Notes: a model not told the origin generated them from the letters alone. Shown: positions 17,097 through 25,998, counted from the stretch's first letter. The stretch: DNA of 64,000 nt from CAZZCU01 sp964652825 (GCA_964652825.1 CAZZCU010000010.1:1-64000); one strand, 5' to 3'. Numbers and translations are program-made.

Positions 17097-17636
17097 ATGT
17101 TAGTTAAATCAATAGGTTACAACGTAACGCTGGCGCTGGTGGCAGCTTTGGTCTTGGTAGGCTGCGAAAGCCGTAAGGCAAAGCCTATCGAAGTCAAAAA
17201 ACAGCAACCGACCCAAGCCGGTGATTCTGGCGGTATTCCTTATGATCCCACGACTGGTGGTTATGGCAACCCGGACGGCGGTGTTGATGTGACCCCAGGC
17301 GGCGATATTATCAATCCTGGTCAACAAGGCCAAGGTCAGGGCGGCGATATTATCGGTGGTGGCGGTGCTGGCGCCGGCGCTGGTGGTGCTGGTGGTGGTG
17401 GTGATATCGTTGGCGGCGGTGGTCAAGACCAGGGCCAAGGTCAAGGCGGCGGCAACCAGGTTGTTATTCCTAATCCTAATGGCGGCGGCGGTAGCCCAGT
17501 GATTACCCCCACCAATAATGGCACGACCGATATGAATGTTCAGGTGGTTCTGGGCAACGGCCAGACTGCCAATACGCAGTGGGATGGTCTCCGCGATCAG
17601 TCAAATAACTTCTGGGATGTTGTCAGCGTTCAGTAA
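17097..17636 (+). CDS. glycine-rich predicted lipoprotein
   Basis: The product has 179 residues. The signal peptide ends VLVGC, giving a lipid-anchored N-terminus at Cys23. Residues ~45-140 are a low-complexity Gly/Gln/Asp region with a recurring GGDI(I/V) unit (PGGDIINPG, GGDIIGGGG, GGDIVGGGG) alternating with GQGQG. The last 40 residues are more normal (MNVQVVLGNGQTANTQWDGLRD). This is probably a flexible, surface-exposed envelope protein. GGGAG lies 8 nt before the ATG, and a strong terminator follows. Confidence 0.75.
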   Translation: MLVKSIGYNVTLALVAALVLVGCESRKAKPIEVKKQQPTQAGDSGGIPYDPTTGGYGNPDGGVDVTPGGDIINPGQQGQGQGGDIIGGGGAGAGAGGAGGGGDIVGGGGQDQGQGQGGGNQVVIPNPNGGGGSPVITPTNNGTTDMNVQVVLGNGQTANTQWDGLRDQSNNFWDVVSVQ

Positions 17637-17674
17637 ATAGAAAAAGTCAAAACGTCAGTACTCTACTTCAAGAC

Positions 17675-17715
17675 AGCGCGATCGTCGTAAAGCATGAAAC
17701 GATCGCGCTTTTTTT
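17675..17715 (+). terminator. intrinsic terminator
   Basis: AGCGCGATCGT (17675-17685) pairs perfectly over 11 bp with ACGATCGCGCT (17699-17709) around a 13-nt loop and runs straight into seven T. It closes the glycine-rich lipoprotein gene and isolates it from amnB. Confidence 0.93.
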
Positions 17716-17760
17716 ATTGCCGGCTTCGCGTTATCCTCCAGGTTTTGTTGGGAGGATGAT

Positions 17761-18651
17761 ATGCCGAGCAATGCAGCCGGAGCGATTGTCGCGGGCTTTT
17801 TGGCGCCGCATCCACCGCACTTGGTGTATGCCGAGAATCCGCCGCAAAACGAGCCGCGTTCACGCGGCGGCTGGGAAAGCCTACGCTGGGCGTATGACAA
17901 CTGCCGCGCGCGTATTAAAGAGCTTAAGCCGGATGTAATCCTGGTGCATTCGCCGCATTGGCAGACAGTGGTCGGGCATCATGTTTTACATGTACCGAAG
18001 TTATCCGGCTTGTCGGTGGATCCAATTTTCCCGCATTTGTTTCGCTATAAATTCAGTCTGGACGTGGATATGGAGTTGGCCGGCGCTATTGTCGAGGCCG
18101 CGGGGGCTCTTGGTCTGACTGCCAAGCCGATGAAGAATCCAAATTTTCGTGTCGATTACGGTACGATCGTGTCTTTGCACATGCTGAATCCCGATTGGGA
18201 TATTCCAGTGGTCGGTATCAGCGCCAATAACAGTCCGTACTTTTATGATGATCGCGTCGGTCAGGAGCAAATGAGCACGCTTGGCGAGGCCACGCGCCGG
18301 GCCATAGAAAAAACCGGCCGTCGCGCCGTCTTGGCGGCGAGTAATACGTTATCGCATTTGCATTTCGCGGCGGAGCCAAATCCGGCTTTGCCCGAGGATA
18401 TGAGCCGCGAGCACGTGATGAGCCAGGCACAGTATGAATGGGATGTGCGGGTGATCAATTTGTTGCGTGCAGGGCGCGTGCAGGAAGTGATGGCGATTTT
18501 ACCGGACTTCATGCGTGAGGCGTTTGCCGAAGTCAAAGCCGGTGGCTTGACGTGGATGTTGGCGGCGATGGGATATCCGGAAACACCGGCCAAGCTGCAC
18601 GGCTACGGCACGGTAATCGGCACCGGTAACGCCGTGATGGAGTGGAGTTGA
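17761..18651 (+). CDS. amnB: 2-aminophenol 1,6-dioxygenase beta (catalytic) subunit-like, extradiol LigB family
   Basis: The product has 296 residues of the class III extradiol dioxygenase fold. The N-terminus (GAIVAGFLAPHPPHLVY, then ENPPQNEPRS and GGWE) is characteristic of AmnB/CnbCb, the iron-bearing subunit that opens the ring of 2-aminophenol to 2-aminomuconate 6-semialdehyde. Residues aligning with the Fe(II) ligands of that enzyme are present: His17, His66 (HSPHW) and Glu257 (FAEVKAG); His199 (NTLSH) matches the acid-base histidine. The C-terminus GYGTVIGTGNAVMEW is also family-like. GGGAGG precedes the ATG. The stop overlaps the amnA start. A related o-aminophenol substrate is possible. 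Confidence 0.82.
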   Translation: MPSNAAGAIVAGFLAPHPPHLVYAENPPQNEPRSRGGWESLRWAYDNCRARIKELKPDVILVHSPHWQTVVGHHVLHVPKLSGLSVDPIFPHLFRYKFSLDVDMELAGAIVEAAGALGLTAKPMKNPNFRVDYGTIVSLHMLNPDWDIPVVGISANNSPYFYDDRVGQEQMSTLGEATRRAIEKTGRRAVLAASNTLSHLHFAAEPNPALPEDMSREHVMSQAQYEWDVRVINLLRAGRVQEVMAILPDFMREAFAEVKAGGLTWMLAAMGYPETPAKLHGYGTVIGTGNAVMEWS

Positions 18652-19487
18652 TGACAAGTAAAAATCACACCTCATCATCATCGTACCTAAAACGCGTGTA
18701 TTGGGTACCTGGTTTGCCGCATGTTCTGCAGCCGCAGCTCAATGATAGTTATCAAAAGCTCCATGATGGCATGTTGGCAATCGCTGCTGATATCGCCGCC
18801 CAAAAAATCGAGCGATTGCTTTATTTCAGTACTGGCTGGATTTCCGTGCTTGGTCAATCGGTACAGCTCGGACAGGAGTTACGTGGTCGTCATACCGACG
18901 AAAACTGGCACGAGCTGGCCGATCTGGAGTTTGATTTTGCCGTTGATCGGGAATTCGGCTTGGGATTGATCGGGCGTTTCCAGCAAGCCGGTTTACCGGC
19001 GCACAAAATCGATTATGTCGGGTTTCCGGTGGATACCGGTACTCTGGTTGCTGATCGTCTGCTCAATCCGCGGCGACTACCGGTATCCATGGTGGCCTGC
19101 CATGTGTATTCTGATTTTCCTGCGACCGAGCGCATCGCGCATATAGTGCGCGAGCAGATCGAAGCCTCGCAACGAGCGACGGCGGTGGTGTGTGTCAGTG
19201 GTTTGTCGGGACGTTATTTTACCAGTGATATTGATCCGCGCGAGGATCGCATCAGCGATGCCGCGGATGATCGCTGGAATCATAAACTCCTGGCGTGGTT
19301 GGAGAGTGGTGACTATAAAACGTTGGAAGCACAACTTCCTGAGTATGCCGCTGCGACCAAGGCCGACATGGGTTTAAAAGCTTATGCTTTCGCCAAAGGC
19401 GTTTATGGTGGCAGGTGGCCGGGTCATGCTAAATGTCTGGCATATGGTGGTCTTTACGGTACTGGGGCGGCGGTTGTTCAACTTTAA
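18651..19487 (+). CDS. amnA: 2-aminophenol 1,6-dioxygenase alpha subunit-like
   Basis: The product has 278 residues and is a second LigB-fold protein (YWVPGLPHVLQPQ; VYGGRWPGHAKCLAYGGLYGTGAAVV). The catalytic histidines of the beta subunit are not in place: the GWISVLGQS segment replaces HSPHW. In 2-aminophenol dioxygenases the alpha subunit is likewise metal-free and structural. The ATG overlaps the amnB stop by one base, with GGAG inside the end of amnB, so the two chains are translationally coupled, as expected for a heteromer. A GTG at 18642 is an alternative. alaS starts 20 nt later. Confidence 0.72.
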   Translation: MTSKNHTSSSSYLKRVYWVPGLPHVLQPQLNDSYQKLHDGMLAIAADIAAQKIERLLYFSTGWISVLGQSVQLGQELRGRHTDENWHELADLEFDFAVDREFGLGLIGRFQQAGLPAHKIDYVGFPVDTGTLVADRLLNPRRLPVSMVACHVYSDFPATERIAHIVREQIEASQRATAVVCVSGLSGRYFTSDIDPREDRISDAADDRWNHKLLAWLESGDYKTLEAQLPEYAAATKADMGLKAYAFAKGVYGGRWPGHAKCLAYGGLYGTGAAVVQL

Positions 19488-19507
19488 CGTTTAGCGGATA
19501 CGATAAG

Positions 19508-22189
19508 ATGCAGACAGCGGAAATCCGGAAAAAGTTTTTGCAGTATTTTGAGCGTCACGGTCACCAGCGGGTGGCGTCGTCGCCGTTAGTGCCGCAGAAT
19601 GATCCGACGCTATTGTTTACGAATGCCGGCATGGTGCAGTTTAAAGACGTGTTTCTTGGCAAAGAAACACGCGCATACACGCGTGCGGTCAGTACGCAAA
19701 AATGCCTGCGTGCCGGCGGCAAACATAATGATTTGGAAAATGTCGGTTTTACGGCGCGGCATCATACCTTTTTTGAAATGCTCGGGAATTTTTCGTTCGG
19801 TGACTATTTCAAAAAAGAAGCGATTAAATTCGCCTGGGATTTTGTCAGCAACGAATTAAAAATCAGCAAAGACAAATTGTATGTGACGGTCTTCGAGAGT
19901 GATGACGAAGCCGCGGATATTTGGCACAAGCAAGAAGGCCTGCCGCTTGCGCGGATTTCGCGCATGGATGCCAAGGATAATTTTTGGTCGATGGGCGATA
20001 CCGGTCCGTGTGGTCCGTGTAGCGAGATTTTCGTGGATCGCGGCGCGCAGTATGGGTGCGGCACGCCGGAGTGCGCGGTGGGCTGTGATTGCGACCGCTA
20101 TATGGAGATCTGGAATCTGGTGTTTATGCAATACGATCGGCAGGCGGATGGCAAATTGCTGCCGCTGCCTAAGCCATCGGTGGACACCGGCTCTGGTTTG
20201 GAGCGGGTCGCAGCGTTTCTACAGGGCGTTGATTCCAATTACGATATCGATATTTTCCGACATATTCTTGACGGTACCGCGCAATTGGTGGGCAAGCCTT
20301 ATGATGTGAAATCACCCCTGGCGTCGTCGTTTCGGGTGATTGCCGATCACGCACGTGCGACGACGTTTTTGATCGCCGATGGCGTCATGCCTAGCAATGA
20401 AGGTCGTGGTTACGTGCTGCGGCGCATTATGCGGCGCGCGGTGCGACACGGTCGAAAACTGGGCTTTGCCGGGCCGTTTTTGCATCGCGTTTGTGGTTTT
20501 GTGATCGATACGATGCAGGAGGCGTTCCCGGAGCTGAAAGACAAGCGTGTATTCATCGACAAAGTGACACTCAACGAAGAAGACTTGTTTTTCCGGACTT
20601 TGGAAAACGGTCTGGGCTTGTTGGATGAAGCTACCGTTAAGCTGAAAAAGGGTGATCGTCTGTCGGGGGAGATCGCTTTTAAGTTGTATGACACTTATGG
20701 CTTTCCGCTGGATCTAACCCGCACCATCTGTGTCGAAAAAGGTTTGGATGTTGACGAGGCTGGTTTTGAACAGCATATGGCCAGGCAGAAAGCGCAGTCG
20801 CGCAAGCACTGGAAAGGCTCCGGCGATCAAGCAGCCAGCGGTGTTTATTTGCAGGTCGCCGAAACTTTGCGGGCAAAACAGCGCTTGCCGCAATTTGTCG
20901 GTTACGAGGCAGCGTCGCACGCGGCGGAATGTGTGGCGCTGATTGCCGAACGCGATGGAAAGTTGAGCAGCGTCACGACGTATACGGCGGCGGCCAACGA
21001 CGGGCAGGTGGAGGCGGTATTTGCCGTAACACCTTTTTATGCCGAAGGCGGCGGCCAGGTTGGTGATCATGGCGAAGTGCGTGGCAAAAATTTTGCTGCC
21101 AGCGTTGTTGATGTACGTAAGCCGGCACCTGATCTGATTGTCGTTCGCATGCTGCCGGAGCAAGGCACCATCAAAGTTGGCGAAACCTACGAGCAGATTG
21201 TCGACGAAGAAGTACGTTTGCGCACGGCGCGTAATCACACGGCGACGCATATGTTGCATTGGGCGCTGCGTAAAGTTCTTGGCGAGCATGTGAAACAAGC
21301 AGGCTCGTTGGTTAATGATGAATTGCTGCGTTTTGATTTCGCGCATTTCGCGCCGATGACCCGCGAGGAATTACGGCAGGTCGAAGACCTGATTAATGAG
21401 CGCATCTGGCGGGCGGCAGCCGTCGACAAACAAGAGATGGACAAAGATGCTGCGATTCAAGCCGGAGCCATTGCGTTTTTTGGCGAAAAGTACGGCGATA
21501 AAGTGCGAGTGGTGAGTGTCGGTGATTTTTCGGTGGAGTTGTGTGGTGGCACGCACGTCGATCACGCCGGCGAAATTCATCTGTTTAAGATTGTCAGCGA
21601 GGCTGGTATCGCCTCGGGGGTCCGGCGGATTATTGCTTATACGGCACAGGGAGCATTTAGTTATTTACGCGACCGCGAAGAAGAGACCAGGCAGGTGCGC
21701 GATTATCTAAAAGCCGCAAGCGTCGAGGACGTACAAACCAAGCTCGATAAGCTCGCAGCGACGGAAAAGGACTTGCGCCGGCAGATTGATAAACTCCATG
21801 CTGCGCAAGCGGGTAGTGAAGTGGAAGCAATGCTGGCAGGTGTTAAGACTGCGCGCGAGGGTAAGTACCTGGTGCACGAGGTGCAAGCCGATGCTCAGGG
21901 CGTAAAAAAACTCCGAGATATTGCCGAGCAGATGCGACAAAAACTACCGGATGGCGTCGTGGTGCTGGGCATGAAAGAAGTAGAGTCGGCAAAAGTTTAC
22001 ATACTTGTGGGCTCTGGACCCAAAGTTCAGACCCGCGCCAGTGCTGCGGAGCTTATTAAACTGATGGCCCCGCATATTGACGGGCGGGGTGGTGGCAAGC
22101 CCGATATGGCGCAGGCGGGCGGCAGCAAAATCGATGGCCTGAACCAGGCTTTTACCGCGGCTACTGCTTGGTTACAGACGCATTTGTAA
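19508..22189 (+). CDS. alaS: alanine-tRNA ligase
   Basis: The product has 893 residues, normal for bacterial AlaRS. The class II catalytic domain is N-terminal (MQTAEIRKKFLQYFERHGH; NAGMVQFKD; DTGSGLERVA). The editing domain carries the HxxxH zinc motif (HTATHMLHW) and the distal CGGTH. A C-terminal C-Ala domain ends PHIDGRGGGKPDMAQAGG. It charges tRNA-Ala and clears Ser/Gly errors. The start at 19508 is chosen because the family's conserved N-terminus begins there; the frame is open upstream into amnA. It lies 20 nt behind amnA, so it may share that transcript, an unusual partner for a catabolic operon. Confidence 0.97.
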   Translation: MQTAEIRKKFLQYFERHGHQRVASSPLVPQNDPTLLFTNAGMVQFKDVFLGKETRAYTRAVSTQKCLRAGGKHNDLENVGFTARHHTFFEMLGNFSFGDYFKKEAIKFAWDFVSNELKISKDKLYVTVFESDDEAADIWHKQEGLPLARISRMDAKDNFWSMGDTGPCGPCSEIFVDRGAQYGCGTPECAVGCDCDRYMEIWNLVFMQYDRQADGKLLPLPKPSVDTGSGLERVAAFLQGVDSNYDIDIFRHILDGTAQLVGKPYDVKSPLASSFRVIADHARATTFLIADGVMPSNEGRGYVLRRIMRRAVRHGRKLGFAGPFLHRVCGFVIDTMQEAFPELKDKRVFIDKVTLNEEDLFFRTLENGLGLLDEATVKLKKGDRLSGEIAFKLYDTYGFPLDLTRTICVEKGLDVDEAGFEQHMARQKAQSRKHWKGSGDQAASGVYLQVAETLRAKQRLPQFVGYEAASHAAECVALIAERDGKLSSVTTYTAAANDGQVEAVFAVTPFYAEGGGQVGDHGEVRGKNFAASVVDVRKPAPDLIVVRMLPEQGTIKVGETYEQIVDEEVRLRTARNHTATHMLHWALRKVLGEHVKQAGSLVNDELLRFDFAHFAPMTREELRQVEDLINERIWRAAAVDKQEMDKDAAIQAGAIAFFGEKYGDKVRVVSVGDFSVELCGGTHVDHAGEIHLFKIVSEAGIASGVRRIIAYTAQGAFSYLRDREEETRQVRDYLKAASVEDVQTKLDKLAATEKDLRRQIDKLHAAQAGSEVEAMLAGVKTAREGKYLVHEVQADAQGVKKLRDIAEQMRQKLPDGVVVLGMKEVESAKVYILVGSGPKVQTRASAAELIKLMAPHIDGRGGGKPDMAQAGGSKIDGLNQAFTAATAWLQTHL

Positions 22190-22216
22190 GGCGACGCCCA
22201 CAACAACCAGACTGGA

Positions 22217-22459
22217 TTACTGACTATCTTTCGCCCACTCGGAATATCCTTCCGGTGCGGTTTGTTGCCAGTGCGCAAAATCGTTGTCGTCCGTGCTGGC
22301 AGCGTCAGCAGTCGGTGGTCGCGTGATTTTCTGCTGGTCCGCTGGTTTTGCCGATAGTGTCGGCGTGTAAAGACGCGGCGGCGTTGATGGCGTCCACCAG
22401 TTGGCGCCCATTTGCAGAGGCGTACCGCTAGTCGTATTGCTTGTGTTGATTGGTGTCAT
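22217..22459 (-). CDS. small hypothetical protein
   Basis: The product has 80 residues, starting MTPINTSNTTSGTPLQMG. It is rich in Thr, Pro, Ala and Asp, with three Trp, and looks unstructured. AAGGGAG lies 8 nt before the ATG, the main reason to accept it. It is convergent with alaS (27 nt apart) and 95 nt downstream of the winged-helix gene. Function is unknown. Confidence 0.5.
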   Translation of the reverse strand: MTPINTSNTTSGTPLQMGANWWTPSTPPRLYTPTLSAKPADQQKITRPPTADAASTDDNDFAHWQQTAPEGYSEWAKDSQ

Positions 22460-22554
22460 GACAAGCTCCCTTTTGTGTGAACGCACGTCAGCGTGCGCTT
22501 CTTCTCTGTCCATACTGCGAAATTCTCGCGAGAGCTACAATTTAATGGGGACTG

Positions 22555-23100
22555 TTAAGCTGAGGCTAGCAATGTGTTGGTTTTGGCCAAAGCCTTGAGC
22601 GTGTATTGATGCGGTGCGGAGTAGAGGATTCTAATGCCGATCGGTTTTAGTTTGCGGCGCAGGCTCACCAGGTGAACATCAAAAGCTTTGGCGGCAATGT
22701 CCATATCGCCCCAGACAGCGACGATAATTTGATCACGACTGGTGGCAGCGGGAGCATTGGCGTGAATAACGCTGAGGATCTGAAATTCACGCGAAGTTAA
22801 GCGTACGGAGTTTTGTTGGTTAAAAGCCGCGGTCATGCGGGACATATTTAACTGCACGTCTGATTTTGTGGATGCCTCAACACTATTGCTTACTTGTTCG
22901 ACGAGAGTTTGCAAGGCTGGCCACAAGTCGGCGATTTTGTGCACTGAAAAAATAACGAGATCATTGTCGGTAATAGCCTGTGCTGCCGACTGCATCAGTT
23001 GATTCGGAGAGGTTTTAATCGCGGATGTGCTGGTCAGAAGTTGGGAGATTTTATCGGTTGTTATCGACGGATCGGTAAACAGCCAAGTACGTTGATTCAT
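22555..23100 (-). CDS. OmpR-type winged-helix regulator with degenerate receiver-like N-terminus
   Basis: The product has 181 residues. Residues ~95-170 are an OmpR/PhoB-type winged helix (VRLTSREFQILSVIHANAP, then DQIIVAVWGDMDI, VHLVSLRRKLKPIGIRI), which binds DNA direct repeats. The first ~75 residues have a short receiver-like pattern, but the phospho-acceptor aspartate is absent: the third strand reads DNDLVIFSVHK. Phosphorylation control is therefore unlikely. GGGGAG lies 6 nt before the ATG. A 15-bp dyad 51 bp upstream may be its own operator. Confidence 0.8.
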   Translation of the reverse strand: MNQRTWLFTDPSITTDKISQLLTSTSAIKTSPNQLMQSAAQAITDNDLVIFSVHKIADLWPALQTLVEQVSNSVEASTKSDVQLNMSRMTAAFNQQNSVRLTSREFQILSVIHANAPAATSRDQIIVAVWGDMDIAAKAFDVHLVSLRRKLKPIGIRILYSAPHQYTLKALAKTNTLLASA

Positions 23101-23150
23101 TGCAACTCCCCGACAGCGGTTTAATGAGATGCTTCACATATTCGTACGTA

Positions 23151-23165
23151 GTAAAGTAACTTTAC
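23151..23165. promoter_or_regulatory. 15-bp dyad GTAAAGTAACTTTAC upstream of the winged-helix regulator
   Basis: The two 7-base arms (GTAAAGT and ACTTTAC) are perfect complements around a central A, 51 bp before the regulator's ATG and 113 bp from the end of the SDR gene. The position suits an autoregulatory operator. Confidence 0.35.
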
Positions 23166-23246
23166 CTAAGCTTAGCATCCGGTCAGCTTCAGACACCAGT
23201 TGTCCAGAGTACATGTCTGCAAAAAGTGTTTTGCCGAAACAGCTGT

Positions 23247-24038
23247 TTAGGCCCAGCCGCGACTAAGACCACCATCAACGGCAATATTCTGGCCGGTGAT
23301 GTAGCTGGCACGCGGTGAGGCAAGAAAGCAAATCAGGTCGGCGAGCTCCTGGGGTTTGCCCAGGCGTCTGCCGGGAATGGATGCGGCGGTGCTTTGCATC
23401 TCCTGCTCGTAGGTAGTGCCGTTGCGGGCAGCGGCCTTGTGGCGCAGATCATCGATACGTGGCGTATGAATCACGCCGGGCATAACCGTGTTAACGGTGA
23501 TCTGTTCGGCGGCGACTTCGCGGGACAAGGTCTTGGCAAAAGCCGAGACCGCGGCGCGCATGGCATTGGAGACGGCCAGGTGTTCGATCGGCTCGATCGC
23601 GCTGAGCGAGGTAATGGTGATGATGCGACCAAAGCGTTGCTGCCGCATGGCGGGCAAAAACTCCCGTGTTAAACGGGTGGCGCTCATAAATAACTGGTTG
23701 AAGCCCGTTTGCCAGGCAGTGTCCTCGGTCGCGTGAGCAGCGGACGGTGGCGGGCCGCCGGTATTGTTGACCAGAATATCGATATCGCCAAAATCACGTC
23801 GCACCTGCTTGCATAAACGCGTGACATCATCCGCCGCCGCCAGATCAGCGGTGATCGGCAACACGCGAACACCATGCAGGCTTTGCAGATTTTCAGCCGC
23901 GGCGATCAGGGGCTCGGCACGGCGCGCGCAGACCACCAGTTCAACGCCTTCGGCCGCCAATGCCGCGGCTGTGGCAAAGCCGAGACCGGAGGAGGCGGCG
24001 CAGATTAACGCTTTTTTGCCGCGCAGTTGTAAATCCAT
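23247..24038 (-). CDS. atypical short-chain dehydrogenase/reductase lacking the catalytic Tyr
   Basis: The product has 263 residues. The cofactor loop is CAASSGLGFATAAALA in place of TGxxxGxG, followed by VNNTGGPPP where NNAG is usual. The serine is present (ITSLSA), but the YxxxK of the catalytic tetrad is replaced by LAVSNAMRAA. This belongs to the SDR branch (BKR_like_SDR_like) known not to have a perfect motif. Activity and substrate are therefore uncertain. It lies 19 nt behind the aldehyde dehydrogenase gene, in an operon ridA - ALDH - SDR, suggesting a part in the aminomuconate route or handling of its products. Confidence 0.82.
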   Translation of the reverse strand: MDLQLRGKKALICAASSGLGFATAAALAAEGVELVVCARRAEPLIAAAENLQSLHGVRVLPITADLAAADDVTRLCKQVRRDFGDIDILVNNTGGPPPSAAHATEDTAWQTGFNQLFMSATRLTREFLPAMRQQRFGRIITITSLSAIEPIEHLAVSNAMRAAVSAFAKTLSREVAAEQITVNTVMPGVIHTPRIDDLRHKAAARNGTTYEQEMQSTAASIPGRRLGKPQELADLICFLASPRASYITGQNIAVDGGLSRGWA

Positions 24039-24057
24039 GTTGCACTCGCTTTCTGCT

Positions 24058-25515
24058 TTACTTCGTTGGTGGCATGCCGATCGTTTTCAGTTCCGAAAAG
24101 AAATCCAAGCTGTATTGACCGCCTTCGCGACCGATACCGCTGCGCTTCATGCCACCAAAAGCGGTATTTAAATTCCGCGTATACCAGGAGTTGATCCAGA
24201 CCATGCCCGTGCGTGCCTGCTTGGCCAGACGTCGGGCGCGATCGAGATCGCTGCTCCATACCGATGCTGATAAGCCATAAGGTGTAGCGTTGAGCATGGA
24301 CATGCCTTCTTCTTCGCTGTCGAACGTTTGCAGCGTCAATACCGGACCGAAGATTTCTTCTTGAATTAAGCGTGAGTCCTGCGTCACGCCGGTGATCAAC
24401 GTCGGTTCATAAAAATAGCCTTTTGCCAGATGAGCGGGTGGCTTGCCGCCGCAGATAATCTCAACACCTGCCTGGCGCTGCGCGTATTCAATATAGGAAT
24501 GAACCTTATCGCGATGCTCGCCGCTGATCAGTGCACCCATGGTGGTTTTATTATCGAGTGGATCACCAATGACGATTTTTTTGATCTCGGCGAGCAGCAA
24601 GTCGACAACGCGGTCACGGAGCTTGCGATCCACCAGTAGGCGTGAACCCGCCAGACAAATCTCGCCTTGATTGCGGAACGCCGCGCGCGCCGCCACTGGA
24701 ATGGCGCGTGCTAGATCAGCGTCGGCACAAATCAACGACGCGCCTTTGCCGCCCAACTCAAAAGAGATTTTTTTGAGGGTTGTGGCCGCATCCCGCATGA
24801 TGGCGGCGCCGGTGGTGGTCTCGCCGGTGAAGCTGATGGCTTTGACGTCCGGATGTCGCACCAGAGCCTCGCCGGCACCGCTGGCGCCATAGCCCTGGAC
24901 GATGTTGAGGACGCCGGGTGGCAGGCCGGCATCGCTGAAAATTTGACCCAAACAGGCCGCGGTCAGCGGCGTGAGTTCGGCTGGTTTTAGAATTACGGTG
25001 TTACCAGCCGCCAATGCTGGCGCGATTTTCCAGGTCGCCAGATGCAGCGGAAAATTCCACGGTGTGATCAGACCACAAACACCTACTGGTTCGCGCACGG
25101 TGGTATGTGAGGAGCCGTCGTCATTAAAATATGTGGGCGCCATTTGGCTCTGACAAAGATCGGCGAAAAAATGCAAATTATTCGCGGAACGTGGAATATC
25201 GCCGGTCAACGTTTCACTGATCGGCTTACCAGTGTCTTTGCTTTCAAGCATCGCCAGCTCTTCGCATTGCTCTAAAATCAGGTTGCCTGCTCGGCGTAAA
25301 ATTTTGGCGCGCTCGGATAACGACGTGTTTGACCAGGGGCCTGATAAAGCCTTTTGCGCGGCCTCAACGGCCTCCTCGATGTCGCTGGCATCACCGAGTG
25401 CGACATCAGCTATAGGTTCACCGGTGGCGGGCGCCAGATCGGTGAAGTAGCGTTCGGTCGGTGCCGATACATATTTGCCGTTGATGTAATGATAGCTTTG
25501 CGGGCGTTTACTCAT
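24058..25515 (-). CDS. amnC: aldehyde dehydrogenase, 2-aminomuconic 6-semialdehyde dehydrogenase type
   Basis: The product has 485 residues of the NAD(P)-dependent ALDH superfamily. The catalytic Cys is in RNQGEICLAGSR and the general-base Glu in ELGGKGASLI; PWNFPLHL holds the conserved Asn. The C-terminal segment (SWYTRNLNTAFGGMKRSG) has the Arg-containing loop typical of the ALDH8/2-aminomuconate-semialdehyde subfamily, which oxidises the ring-cleavage product to 2-aminomuconate. The gene between a RidA-type deaminase and an SDR supports this. A betaine- or hydroxymuconic-semialdehyde-type dehydrogenase is the main alternative. Confidence 0.78.
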   Translation of the reverse strand: MSKRPQSYHYINGKYVSAPTERYFTDLAPATGEPIADVALGDASDIEEAVEAAQKALSGPWSNTSLSERAKILRRAGNLILEQCEELAMLESKDTGKPISETLTGDIPRSANNLHFFADLCQSQMAPTYFNDDGSSHTTVREPVGVCGLITPWNFPLHLATWKIAPALAAGNTVILKPAELTPLTAACLGQIFSDAGLPPGVLNIVQGYGASGAGEALVRHPDVKAISFTGETTTGAAIMRDAATTLKKISFELGGKGASLICADADLARAIPVAARAAFRNQGEICLAGSRLLVDRKLRDRVVDLLLAEIKKIVIGDPLDNKTTMGALISGEHRDKVHSYIEYAQRQAGVEIICGGKPPAHLAKGYFYEPTLITGVTQDSRLIQEEIFGPVLTLQTFDSEEEGMSMLNATPYGLSASVWSSDLDRARRLAKQARTGMVWINSWYTRNLNTAFGGMKRSGIGREGGQYSLDFFSELKTIGMPPTK

Positions 25516-25559
25516 AACTTGATCTGCTCCCTAAAATACACATGACGCGGACGATCGAT

Positions 25560-25964
25560 TTAGATGTCGATGCTGGCGACGGTTTTCATCTCGACAAAAT
25601 TATCTCCGGGTAATTTCGCCACCTGTACGGTGGTACGGGTCGGCGGTATCTGCGCATCGGCAAAAAACTCATTCCACACGGTGTTCATCGCCGCAAAATC
25701 GCGCATGTCGGCTAAAAACACCTGGATGTCGATGATGTTTCGCCGCGAGAGGCCGATGGTTTGCAGCGCTGCTTCGATGTTGCCCAGTACGCCGCGCGTT
25801 TGCTCGCTGATGTCATAGCTGGCGATGGCGCCGCCGGTATCATACTTAACGCCGCGGTAGGTGTTGGTCTTGGCATCGCGGCAGCCTTGGCCGGCAACGA
25901 ATACCAGGTTGCCGACCCGGCGAGTGTGCGAGTAGCGGGCGAGCGGTTGGGTGAGTGTCTGCAT
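25560..25964 (-). CDS. amnD: RidA-family protein, 2-aminomuconate deaminase type
   Basis: The product has 134 residues of the RidA (YjgF/YER057c) fold. Compared with housekeeping RidA it has the longer loop GQGCRDAKTNTYRG...SYDISEQT seen in 2-aminomuconate deaminases, and ends DNFVEMKTVASI. Those enzymes release ammonia from 2-aminomuconate, the next step after the neighbouring dehydrogenase. General imine hydrolysis as in RidA cannot be excluded. AGGGAGG precedes the ATG. It is the first gene of the minus-strand operon; a promoter and a Fur-like box lie upstream, in the region shared with recJ. Confidence 0.72.
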   Translation of the reverse strand: MQTLTQPLARYSHTRRVGNLVFVAGQGCRDAKTNTYRGVKYDTGGAIASYDISEQTRGVLGNIEAALQTIGLSRRNIIDIQVFLADMRDFAAMNTVWNEFFADAQIPPTRTTVQVAKLPGDNFVEMKTVASIDI

Positions 25965-25998
25965 GGCGTTGTCCTCCCTATGTTAGGCAACCGGCGGG

